This document shows positions 14,648 through 21,069 of a DNA stretch of 26,423 bases, in pieces. A program made the position numbers and the translations under genes. The stretch comes from an uncultured Eubacteriales bacterium (GTDB lineage Bacteria > Bacillota > Clostridia > Oscillospirales > CAG-272): positions 1 to 26,423 of the forward strand of contig CAKRYT010000011.1 of assembly GCA_934432675.1 (NCBI GenBank), in the 5' to 3' direction. Positions within the stretch are counted from its first letter, which is position 1. The number at the start of each line of letters is the position of its first letter. The notes beneath the pieces were generated by a model, which saw only the letters and a list, made by a program, of their open reading frames with translations, had not been told where the DNA came from and searched no databases.

Positions 14648-15529
14648 TCAAAGACCGAGTGCCTCGCGCATCTTCTCCCTGAGGGGACCGGACACGGGCG
14701 AAAGCGGCAGGCGGATCTCCTCTTCGGCGAGCCCCAGGAGCGAAAGGGCGCATTTAAGGGGTGCCGGGTTGGTCTCGGCAAAGAGCAGGTGCGTGAGCGG
14801 CAGGAGCGCGAGCGAGAGGCGACGCGCCTCCTCCGCTTTTCCCTCTTCAAAGAGGCGGCAGATGTCCGCGACCTCCCCCGGCAGGATATTGGAGAGGACG
14901 GAGACGACCCCGCTCCCCCCGAGCGCGAGCGTCGGCAGGATGGCGGCGTCGTTCCCCGCATACAACTGCATTTTCCCGCCCAGTGCCGCCATGAAGTCGG
15001 CGAGTTTCGAGACGCTGTCCCCCGCCTCTTTGAGCCCGCGGATGTTCGGATGCGCGGCGATCTCCGTGAGGTGCCCGACGGTCAGATCCACCCCCGTGCG
15101 GGAGGGGACGTTGTAGAGGATGACCGGCAGGTCGGTCGAGTCCGCGATGGTGTGGAAATGCCGCGTGATACCGTCGTGTGTCCCCTTGTTGTAATAGGGA
15201 GTGACGACCAGCAGGGCGTCCGCACCGTTGGCGGCGGCGAAACGGGCGTAGGAGACCGACCGCGCCGTGGAGGGAGAGCCGACCCCCACCACGTAATCGC
15301 ACCTGCCCCCGATGAGTTCCCCTGCCCGCGCGACGAGTTGGAGCCGCTCGCCGTCCGAGAGGGTCGCCGCCTCTCCGGTGGTGCCGCAGAGGCAGATGGC
15401 GGCGACGCCCCCCGCGACCTGTATCTCGATGAGTTCGGCGAGTGCCGCCCAGTCAATGCCCCCGTCCTTGAAGGGGGTGGCAAGCGCAGTGCACACGCCG
15501 CGGAATAAGATGTTTCCCGAACGCTTCAT
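14648..15529 (-). CDS. dapA: 4-hydroxy-tetrahydrodipicolinate synthase
   Basis: Condenses pyruvate with aspartate semialdehyde, the first committed step to diaminopimelate and lysine, needed for peptidoglycan. The protein has 293 residues from the ATG at 15529, which GAGGA precedes at good spacing; an ATG two codons upstream is closer to that site and less likely. The family pieces are all present: CGTTGE at 48-53, TPYYNKG at 110-116, the catalytic Tyr139 in LYNVPSRTG, and the Schiff-base Lys167 in IRGLKEAG. It is divergent from queA. The trmB promoter starts at its stop codon. Confidence 0.97.
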   Translation of the reverse strand: MKRSGNILFRGVCTALATPFKDGGIDWAALAELIEIQVAGGVAAICLCGTTGEAATLSDGERLQLVARAGELIGGRCDYVVGVGSPSTARSVSYARFAAANGADALLVVTPYYNKGTHDGITRHFHTIADSTDLPVILYNVPSRTGVDLTVGHLTEIAAHPNIRGLKEAGDSVSKLADFMAALGGKMQLYAGNDAAILPTLALGGSGVVSVLSNILPGEVADICRLFEEGKAEEARRLSLALLPLTHLLFAETNPAPLKCALSLLGLAEEEIRLPLSPVSGPLREKMREALGL

Positions 15530-15543
15530 AATCATTCCTCAAC

Positions 15544-15572
15544 TTGCTTTTTTCGGCATGGGGTGCTATACT
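15544..15572 (+). promoter_or_regulatory. Predicted queA promoter
   Basis: TTGCTT (15544-15549), a 17-bp spacer and TATACT (15567-15572). A small GGGG-AAA-CCCC hairpin lies in the 40-nt leader before the AAAGG site. Confidence 0.65.
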
Positions 15573-15611
15573 GTTCCCAGTATATGAGGGGAAACCCCGA
15601 AAGGTTATGTC

Positions 15612-16691
15612 ATGGAGACGGAAAAGACCATTACCAATGCGCGCGTTGCGACGACGCTGAAAACGAGTGATTTCTGGTACGACCTGCCGGAGGAACTCAT
15701 TGCCCAGACCCCGATCGAGCCGCGGGACGAGAGCCGGCTCCTCATCCTCGACCGCGAAAGCGGCGGGATACGGCACCGTGTGTTCCGCGAAATCATTGAC
15801 GAACTCCGCCCGGAGGATATGCTGGTCGTCAACAGTTCCAAAGTCATTCCGGCGCGCCTCCTCGGCACGAGCCGCAAGACGGGCTCCCCGGAGGAACTCC
15901 TGCTGTTGAAACAACTCCCGGACGGGCAGTGGGAGACGCTGGTGCGCCCCGGCAAGCGGGCGCGTGTCGGCGCGGTATTCACATTCGGTGACTGCCTCAC
16001 GGCGGAGGTCACGGAGGTAAAAGAGGACGGCAACCGCATCGTTGCCTTCACCTACGACAAGGAAAAATATCACCATATCTACGAGGTGCTGAACGAGGTC
16101 GGCAACATGCCTCTCCCGCCGTACATCCACGAGAAACTCGCCGACCGCGACCGCTACCAGACGGTGTACGCGAAGGAGGAGGGCTCCGCCGCCGCCCCGA
16201 CGGCAGGCCTGCACTTCACCCCCGCCCTGCTCGACGCCATCCGTGCCAAAGGGGTCGGCTACGGGGAGGTGACCCTGCACGTCGGACTCGGCACCTTCCG
16301 ACCCGTCAAGGCGGAACACATCGAAGACCACCTCATGCACGCAGAGCATTTTTCCGTCACGCCCGACGTTTGTGACGAGATCAACCGCCGCCGTGCGGCG
16401 GGCGGGCGCATCGTCGCCGTCGGTACGACGACCTGCCGCGTTTTGGAGACGGTCGCGGACGATGCCGGCATCGTCCACCCCATGACTGCCTCGACGCAGA
16501 TTTTCATTTATCCCGGCTACCGTTTCAAGGCGATTGACGCTCTGATCACCAACTTCCACCTGCCGGAGTCCACCCTGCTCATGCTCGTCTCGGCACTGGC
16601 CGGTCGGGAGCACATTCTAAACGCCTATCGGGAGGCGGTGCGCCTGCGGTATCGCTTTTTCAGTTTCGGCGACGCAATGCTGATTGAGTAA
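15612..16691 (+). CDS. queA: tRNA preQ1(34) S-adenosylmethionine ribosyltransferase-isomerase
   Basis: Transfers and isomerises the ribosyl group of SAM onto preQ1 in tRNA to give epoxyqueuosine, the penultimate step of queuosine synthesis. The protein has 359 residues. Conserved pieces include FWYDLPEELIAQTPIEPRD, the SSKVIPARLLG strand, LPLPPYI-type NMPLPPYIH, AAPTAGLHFTP, HVGLGTFRPVK and NFHLPESTLLMLVSA. The start at 15612 (METEKT) has AAAGG 7 bases upstream and gives about 16 residues before the usual LKTSDF start; no internal ATG fits better. No other queuosine genes are in the window. Confidence 0.97.
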   Translation: METEKTITNARVATTLKTSDFWYDLPEELIAQTPIEPRDESRLLILDRESGGIRHRVFREIIDELRPEDMLVVNSSKVIPARLLGTSRKTGSPEELLLLKQLPDGQWETLVRPGKRARVGAVFTFGDCLTAEVTEVKEDGNRIVAFTYDKEKYHHIYEVLNEVGNMPLPPYIHEKLADRDRYQTVYAKEEGSAAAPTAGLHFTPALLDAIRAKGVGYGEVTLHVGLGTFRPVKAEHIEDHLMHAEHFSVTPDVCDEINRRRAAGGRIVAVGTTTCRVLETVADDAGIVHPMTASTQIFIYPGYRFKAIDALITNFHLPESTLLMLVSALAGREHILNAYREAVRLRYRFFSFGDAMLIE

Positions 16692-16707
16692 GCGGCACGG
16701 ACCGCCA

Positions 16708-16772
16708 CACCCCACTACCCCTCACGGTTGCGTCCGGCTTTGCCCCGCACCCCGCTACCCCTCACGGTCGCG
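16708..16772. repeat. Two direct copies of a 25-bp motif, 40-bp period
   Basis: The sequence CACCCC(A/G)CTACCCCTCACGGT followed by (T/C)GCG occurs at 16708-16732 and 16748-16772, differing at two positions. It lies between queA and its terminator. No function can be assigned. Confidence 0.7.
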
Positions 16773-16802
16773 CCCCGCGACCATGCCCTCCACGATAACA
16801 GA

Positions 16803-16842
16803 CCGCCGATTGCCCTGCAAAACGGGCAATCGGCGGATTTTT
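16803..16842 (+). terminator. queA terminator
   Basis: A perfect 13-bp stem (16803-16815 with 16824-16836) followed by ATTTTT on the + strand, just upstream of the toxin-antitoxin promoter. Confidence 0.93.
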
Positions 16843-16851
16843 ACGTATGTT

Positions 16852-16883
16852 ATATTGACTTTCCAATATGTTTTTTGTATATT
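16852..16883 (+). promoter_or_regulatory. Toxin-antitoxin promoter with overlapping palindromic operator
   Basis: TTGACT (16855-16860), a 17-bp spacer and TATATT (16878-16883). A 6-bp inverted repeat, ATATTG-N6-CAATAT (16852-16869), covers the -35 box. A ribbon-helix-helix antitoxin bound there would block polymerase, the usual autoregulation of such operons; the binding itself is inference. Confidence 0.8.
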
Positions 16884-16904
16884 GTAAGCAAAGGAGATGA
16901 TACA

Positions 16905-17255
16905 ATGCCAAAAGTACCCACCACTCTTTCGATCGATGCCGAGGTGAAGGCAAAGGTGCAGACGCTTTTTGCCGAACTCGGGTTGGATCTCTCCACCGCG
17001 GTCAATCTGTTCTTCCGCCGTTGCCTGATGGAAAACGGCATCCCGTTTGACGTCGCACTCCCGCGCGCGGTTGCCCCCGCGCACGCCGAAACCGCCGCAC
17101 CTGTCGGGGCTGCCACGCTCGCCAACCTCCCCGAAACCGATACGGCCGCCGCCACACCCGCCGCAGTCGCCGCGGCAGAGGACGAAACGGTCGACACCGT
17201 TGCCCGCCGCATTCTCCGCGAACATCGGGCGGCGTTTGAGGCACTTGCGAAATGA
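16905..17255 (+). CDS. RelB/DinJ-type ribbon-helix-helix antitoxin with long Ala/Pro linker
   Basis: The protein has 116 residues, with ATG after AAAGGAG at 8-base spacing. Residues 1-50 (TTLSIDAEVKAKVQTLFAEL, LDLSTAVNLFF, ENGIPFDV) are the RelB/DinJ ribbon-helix-helix DNA-binding domain. Residues about 55-92 are an Ala/Pro/Thr-rich, low-complexity linker, and 94-116 form a charged helix (VARRILREHRAAFEALAK). Typical DinJ/RelB proteins are about 85-95 residues, and their C-terminus inhibits a RelE/YafQ RNase. Here the partner is a Doc toxin, so the last helix probably fills the Doc groove as the Phd tail does. The stop overlaps the toxin start (ATGA, 17252-17255). Confidence 0.9.
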   Translation: MPKVPTTLSIDAEVKAKVQTLFAELGLDLSTAVNLFFRRCLMENGIPFDVALPRAVAPAHAETAAPVGAATLANLPETDTAAATPAAVAAAEDETVDTVARRILREHRAAFEALAK

Positions 17256-17632
17256 TCCGACTGACAAAAAAGCAGGTGCTTTCCCTGCACCGTCTCCTCT
17301 CGGAGAGTACCGGCGGCGACGCGGGCGTGCGTGACGAGGGGCTCCTCGCCTCGGCACTGGACACCCCCTTCGCGGTTTTCGGCGACACGGCGTTCTACCC
17401 GACGACGGAGGAGAAGGGTGCGCGCCTGGGTTACGGCCTCGTTGCCAACCACGCTTTCGTGGACGGAAACAAGCGCATCGGGCTCCTGGCCATGCTGGTG
17501 TTCATGGAAATGAACGGCGTCCCCCTCTCCTGCACGGACGATGAGATGGTCCGTGTCGGTCTGTCCCTCGCCGACGGCTCTCTTTCCTACGAGGCACTGC
17601 TCGGCTGGGTCGTCGGACACAAAGCGCGGTGA
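17252..17632 (+). CDS. doc: Doc (death-on-curing) Fic-fold toxin
   Basis: The protein has 126 residues, the usual Doc length. The Fic motif of the Doc type, HAFVDGNKRIG, starts at His67, with Asp71, Asn73, Lys74 and Arg75 in place; the shortened glycine loop is typical of Doc rather than AMPylating Fic enzymes. The N-terminal RDEGLLASALDTPF segment matches the family. Known Doc proteins phosphorylate elongation factor Tu and stop translation. It is translationally coupled to a RelB/DinJ-type antitoxin instead of the usual Phd. No terminator with a T-run follows on this strand; the hairpin at 17759-17792 may serve both strands. 17633-17758 holds no gene I can support. Confidence 0.94.
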   Translation: MIRLTKKQVLSLHRLLSESTGGDAGVRDEGLLASALDTPFAVFGDTAFYPTTEEKGARLGYGLVANHAFVDGNKRIGLLAMLVFMEMNGVPLSCTDDEMVRVGLSLADGSLSYEALLGWVVGHKAR

Positions 17633-17748
17633 GGAGCACGCCGCACGGCGACCCCGGCGGCAGTCATCCGACCAACGGTGCCCCCGACGACCGCACTCCC
17701 ATCGACAGTGACCCCCTCGACCGTACCCCTGTCGGCAGCCACCTCCTC

Positions 17749-17792
17749 CCCGAAAACGAACTCTCCCCGCGCCGTTCGGCGCGGGGAGAGTT
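17749..17792 (-). terminator. Terminator between convergent doc and membrane protein genes
   Basis: A perfect 15-bp stem (17759-17773 with 17778-17792, loop of 4) is followed on the minus strand by CGTTTTCGG. It is strong in the stem but weak in the T-run, and probably serves the 17813-18184 gene. Confidence 0.75.
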
Positions 17793-17812
17793 ATGATTAA
17801 GGCACGGCTCCG

Positions 17813-18184
17813 TTATTTCCCGAGGAACCACGCGAGCACGTAAATCACGACGAACACGGGCATACACCAGATCAGGGTAGCACCGGTACCGATGAGCAGA
17901 TCCATCACTTTGTCTTTGGAGCGGAACGTATCGGGGAGAGAGCGGAAAAACCCTGCCACTTCCCGTCCGAACGCCTTCCAGAACCCGACAAAACATTTCG
18001 GGAAAGCGACGACCCCGTGTGCAAAGCCGACGGCGATCTTTGCCACGCGACGCCCGAATTTGACAAACCCGTCGCGGATCCGGATCCCGAGCCGCTTGAA
18101 CGCCGCACCGACGGCGAAAATGCCGCGCAGGACAGACTGCCCGACAGATTGCAGAAGATACAGGATCTTTTCAGGGAAAGTCAT
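17813..18184 (-). CDS. Small membrane protein, unknown function
   Basis: The protein has 123 residues from the ATG at 18184, preceded by AAGGTGG at 9-base spacing; an in-frame GTG at 18205 lies upstream of that site and is less likely. The body is amphipathic and rich in Phe, Arg and Lys (AFKRLGIRIRDGFVKFGRR; CFVGFWKAFGREVAGFF), with periodic positive charges that could lie on the membrane surface. A C-terminal segment (LLIGTGATLIWCMPVFVVIYVLAWF) crosses the membrane. No family recognised. It has its own near-consensus promoter embedded at the end of the upstream methyltransferase gene, and its own terminator. Confidence 0.72.
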   Translation of the reverse strand: MTFPEKILYLLQSVGQSVLRGIFAVGAAFKRLGIRIRDGFVKFGRRVAKIAVGFAHGVVAFPKCFVGFWKAFGREVAGFFRSLPDTFRSKDKVMDLLIGTGATLIWCMPVFVVIYVLAWFLGK

Positions 18185-18223
18185 GAACGCCACCCACCTT
18201 GTCACAAATCGTTTCGTGCCTTT

Positions 18224-18252
18224 ATTGTAATCGAAACGGAGCGGTCTGTCAA
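18224..18252 (-). promoter_or_regulatory. Promoter overlapping the rlmA stop codon
   Basis: On the minus strand, TTGACA (18247-18252), 17 bp and TACAAT (18224-18229). The TGA inside the -35 box is the stop codon of the rlmA-like gene (18249-18251). Confidence 0.88.
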
Positions 18253-19082
18253 GCCCCGGTTTGTATTTCTCCCACCCGATAGGACAGCAGCAGGAACTCT
18301 GCCGTCACTTCCAGACGGTCGAGCGCGTCGAGCCGCCGCCGCCCTGCCTCCGGCGTGCGGTAAAAATACGGGGTCATGGAAAACAGTGCCCGGATTTGCT
18401 CCCTCCCCGTGAGGGTAAAGCGGCTCTTCACCGGCTCTGCACCGAGGAACGTAAAGCCGTCGAGCGCGAAGTCCGCCACCTCGTTTTCCCGCGGGGTGTC
18501 GTAGAGCACTTCTTTCATCTCGAACAGGTGCCGACGGTCGGGGATCGCCATGAGCAGTACCCCGCCCGGACGCAACACCCGTCGGTATTCCTCCGTCGCG
18601 AGGGGGGCGAACACGTTGAGCAGAAGATCGAACGACCGGTCGGCGAAGGGCATCTCGTAGACCCCCGCGACAAAGAGCGAAAAACGGCCGGAGGCGACCG
18701 TCTCCCGCCTCCCCGCGACCCGCAATGCCTCCCGCGAAATATCGATGCCGTACCCCGCGGCGTGCGGCAGTGCCGTAAGCACCGCCTCCCCGTAGTACCC
18801 CTCGCCGCACCCGGCGTCGAGGAAGGTCTCCGCCCCCGGCGCGAGCCGCCGCGCGGCGGCGCAGATCGCGTCTTTCAGCGGCGCGTACGCGCCGCTTTCG
18901 AGAAAGGCGCGGCGCGCGAGGATCATCTCGCGGTTGTCGCCGTGTTGCCCCGCCGGGCGCAGGAGCAGATTGGTATAGCCCTGCCGCGCACGGTCAAACG
19001 TATGCCGCCCGGGGCAGACGTAACTGCCGCCCTGCCGCGCGAGCGGTGCCCCGCAGATGGGGCAAATGAGCACTTTTTCCAT
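18249..19082 (-). CDS. RlmA-type 23S rRNA (guanine-N1)-methyltransferase
   Basis: The protein has 277 residues. The N-terminal zinc site is C7PIC10 and C23-x3-H27, with the family phrase HTFDRARQGYTNLL. SAM motif I is FLDAGCGEGYYGE at about 86-98, followed by YGIDIS and LLNVFAPLATEEYRRVLRPGGVL. This is the RlmA/TlrB family, which methylates G745 or G748 in helix 35 of 23S rRNA; the G748 enzyme confers tylosin resistance, and the sequence alone does not say which site is used. The start ATG follows GGAGAGGG, with a strong hairpin just upstream. It is divergent from ruvX. Confidence 0.9.
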   Translation of the reverse strand: MEKVLICPICGAPLARQGGSYVCPGRHTFDRARQGYTNLLLRPAGQHGDNREMILARRAFLESGAYAPLKDAICAAARRLAPGAETFLDAGCGEGYYGEAVLTALPHAAGYGIDISREALRVAGRRETVASGRFSLFVAGVYEMPFADRSFDLLLNVFAPLATEEYRRVLRPGGVLLMAIPDRRHLFEMKEVLYDTPRENEVADFALDGFTFLGAEPVKSRFTLTGREQIRALFSMTPYFYRTPEAGRRRLDALDRLEVTAEFLLLSYRVGEIQTGA

Positions 19083-19097
19083 GATCGGACCCTCTCC

Positions 19098-19121
19098 GGG
19101 GCGCGCCGTCGGGCGCGCCCC
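19098..19121 (-). promoter_or_regulatory. Strong hairpin immediately before the rlmA ribosome-binding site
   Basis: A 10-bp all-GC stem (19098-19107 with 19112-19121, loop of 4) lies 16 bases before the start codon and abuts GGAGAGGG. It lacks a T-run. It could control ribosome access or protect the 5' end; neither is shown. Confidence 0.6.
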
Positions 19122-19203
19122 TCATCGTATGCTCCCCGTGCGGCCCGGTTGCCGAAAAAACGCCTCATGTGGGGGAAAAATACGCAAAAACCATACTTTT
19201 ATC

Positions 19204-19231
19204 ATATTACCAGGATATTTTTGTTTGTCAA
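19204..19231 (-). promoter_or_regulatory. Predicted rlmA promoter
   Basis: On the minus strand, TTGACA (19226-19231), a 16-bp spacer and TAATAT (19204-19209), giving a leader of about 115 nt. Confidence 0.65.
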
Positions 19232-19254
19232 GTGTGGAAATAGAATCGATTTTG

Positions 19255-19263
19255 TGCTATGAT
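19255..19263 (+). promoter_or_regulatory. Predicted extended -10 promoter of ruvX
   Basis: TG-C-TATGAT (19255-19263) is an extended -10 element; no good -35 is present. It overlaps the in-frame ATG at 19259, which argues for the later ruvX start at 19343. Confidence 0.5.
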
Positions 19264-19342
19264 GGACATACGAAATTGTGCCGCATCGTTGTCGGGTATG
19301 CTCCCGACGGCAGGCGCAGTGCGGGAGGAGGACGCTTTTTCG

Positions 19343-19771
19343 ATGATCGGAAAGAAACTCGGTGTTGATTACGGTGACGTCCGTACGGGGCTCGCGGTGT
19401 CCGACCCGTCGGGGCTCATCGCGACCGGAGTCGGGACGGTGAAACCCGGTGGGATGCGGAATACCGCCCGGGCGGTCGCCGCCGCCGCCGAGGAACACGG
19501 GTGCGTCGGCATCGTCGTCGGACTGCCGAAGAATATGGACGGCTCCGAGGGGTTCCGCGCAGAAACGGTGCGGGCGTTCGTCTCCCTGCTCGGCGAAGAG
19601 ACGGGTCTCCCTGTCGAACTCTTTGACGAACGGCTCTCCACCGTCGAGGCACACCGCATGATGGATCTCACGGGCACGCACGGTAAAAAGCGGCGTGACA
19701 CCGTGGACACCCTCTCCGCACAGATTATTTTGCAGGACTATCTGGACAGGGCACGCCGCACGGCGAAGTGA
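19343..19771 (+). CDS. ruvX: RuvX/YqgF-family Holliday junction resolvase-like nuclease
   Basis: The protein has 142 residues from the ATG at 19343, preceded by GGAGGAGGA; the frame opens 84 bases earlier, but that start overlaps the promoter. The RNase H-like fold begins GVDYGDVRTGLAVSD with the first catalytic Asp. The Glu-bearing LFDERLSTVEAHRMM and the late DTVDTLSAQIILQDYL supply the remaining acidic residues. Relatives are implicated in pre-16S rRNA 5' processing and/or Holliday junction cleavage. Its usual neighbours alaS and yrzL/mltG are not in view. The next gene starts 68 bases downstream. Confidence 0.94.
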   Translation: MIGKKLGVDYGDVRTGLAVSDPSGLIATGVGTVKPGGMRNTARAVAAAAEEHGCVGIVVGLPKNMDGSEGFRAETVRAFVSLLGEETGLPVELFDERLSTVEAHRMMDLTGTHGKKRRDTVDTLSAQIILQDYLDRARRTAK

Positions 19772-19839
19772 CCTGCCCGCGGGCGGCGTTTTGCCCCGCA
19801 CGGTCACGGCGGCAATTCGGGATAAGGAGAGTATATTGC

Positions 19840-20268
19840 ATGGGAAAGCATTTTCAAGCCTATCCGGTCTTGGAGACTGCGGCACAGGAAGCCCGTAACG
19901 AGCGGGATTTCACGATTATGATCTGGCTCGTCTCGGTGCTCGCCGTTGCTGCCGCGGTGGCGGCGGCGGTACTGCTCATCCGCCGCCACCGCCGCCTGCG
20001 GGCGGCGGCCGCCGCAGAGGAGGCACCCCGCACCTACGACATTCCCACCCTCCGGGAATACTATCAACTGACCCCGAGGGAGGGGGACGTGCTGGAACGG
20101 ATGCTCGCAGGCGACGACGATATGGGTATCGCCGGGCGGCTCGGGATCTCCCTCTCCACCGTCCAGGGTTATATCCGCCACATCTATGAAAAGACGGATG
20201 CCCGCTCCTATCGCGAACTGGTCGGTGCCTGCCGTATGTGCGAAAAACCGCAGGACCCCCCTGCCTGA
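19840..20268 (+). CDS. Membrane-anchored LuxR-type HTH protein
   Basis: The protein has 142 residues, with ATG after AAGGAGAG at 8-base spacing. An N-terminal soluble stretch (about 1-24) precedes one membrane segment (IMIWLVSVLAVAAAVAAAVLLI) and an Arg-rich stop-transfer. The C-terminal 70 residues are a LuxR/GerE-type helix-turn-helix (YQLTPREGDVLERMLAG, MGIAGRLGISLSTVQGYIRHIYEK). With no receiver or ligand domain, it would be a transcription factor tethered to the inner face of the membrane, or one released by proteolysis. It may be co-transcribed with ruvX. Targets are unknown. Confidence 0.85.
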   Translation: MGKHFQAYPVLETAAQEARNERDFTIMIWLVSVLAVAAAVAAAVLLIRRHRRLRAAAAAEEAPRTYDIPTLREYYQLTPREGDVLERMLAGDDDMGIAGRLGISLSTVQGYIRHIYEKTDARSYRELVGACRMCEKPQDPPA

Positions 20269-20337
20269 CGCGGGAGACTGTCCCCTGCCCCGCCCGGGGC
20301 ACGCCCCTCTGTCATTTTTGAGAACGCGTAACAAACG

Positions 20338-20370
20338 CGCCGCGGACGACGGTCCGCGGCGTTGTTTTTA
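20338..20370 (+). terminator. Bidirectional terminator between HTH and PAP2 genes
   Basis: A perfect 10-bp GC stem (20338-20347 with 20352-20361) is followed by TTGTTTTTA on the + strand. On the minus strand the far side reads GCGTTTGTT, so it may also end the convergent PAP2 gene. Confidence 0.9.
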
Positions 20371-20943
20371 TGCCTCCGGAGGTGTCTCCGACGGTGCCTC
20401 CGTCGGGCGTCTCCGTCGCATCCACTGCCGATGGGCAAAGAGCATGAGACCGCCGATGGCGAGCCCGATTACGACCGAGGCGAGCACGTCGCTCGGAAAA
20501 TGCACGAACAGGTAGAGACGGGAAAAAGCAATCAGCACCGCAAGCGGGATGGCGACGGGGGCAAAGCGACGGTCGGCACCCGTGAGCACGGTCGCTCCGA
20601 TGACGGATGCCATCGTGTGCCCGGACGGGAAAGAATAGTCCCTCGGCACCGCGATGAGCAACTGCACCGTGGGGTCCAGCCAACAGGGGCGCGGGCGCGC
20701 CACCGCATGTTTCAGGATAATATTCCCGACGAGGAGCCCGATGGCGAGTCCGGCAAGCAGCAACACGCCGTAACGCCGCCGTTTTTTGAGACACAGGAGC
20801 ACCACCGCCGCGAGGATCCAGATGAGCCCGTTATTGCCGAGCCACGTGATCTTCGGCATGAGAAAATCGAGAAACCCGCACCGGAGCGCGTCCCGTATCG
20901 CATACAGGACGGAAAAGTCCAGGCGCGTCAGCCATTCCGGCAT
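20368..20943 (-). CDS. PAP2-family phosphatase, membrane protein
   Basis: The protein has 191 residues, with ATG after GGAGGA. All three phosphatase motifs are present: K78-x-x-x-x-x-RP in KHAVARPRP, PSGH at 106-109, and SR141...H148-x3-D152 in SRLYLFVHFPSD. Five or six hydrophobic segments alternate with these motifs, placing the active site on the outer face. Family substrates are lipid phosphates such as phosphatidate or undecaprenyl diphosphate (BcrC-like), and this one could recycle the wall carrier lipid. The specific substrate cannot be read from the sequence. Confidence 0.93.
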   Translation of the reverse strand: MPEWLTRLDFSVLYAIRDALRCGFLDFLMPKITWLGNNGLIWILAAVVLLCLKKRRRYGVLLLAGLAIGLLVGNIILKHAVARPRPCWLDPTVQLLIAVPRDYSFPSGHTMASVIGATVLTGADRRFAPVAIPLAVLIAFSRLYLFVHFPSDVLASVVIGLAIGGLMLFAHRQWMRRRRPTEAPSETPPEA

Positions 20944-21069
20944 TCGTTATTCCTCCGTTTCGCTATCAGTATTCGACGAGGGTAAAGGCCGCGGCGAGAG
21001 GCCCGTCGTACTTTTCCCTCCGGACACATTTCGTGTACAGTATATTCCCCCCGGTAACGATTCAACCGC

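Noticed and set aside
13859..15508. Long + strand frame opposite trmB and dapA
   Set aside because: It spans two certain genes and the trmB promoter; no ribosome-binding site or domain.
17629..17796. 55-residue frame starting at a GTG that overlaps the doc stop
   Set aside because: The GTGA overlap looks like coupling, but the frame runs through a terminator hairpin, is Asp/Pro-rich low complexity and has no ribosome-binding site.
20944..21069. Promoter for the PAP2 gene
   Set aside because: The best pair on the minus strand (TTGAAT and TATACT) is only 15 bp apart, so I do not call it.
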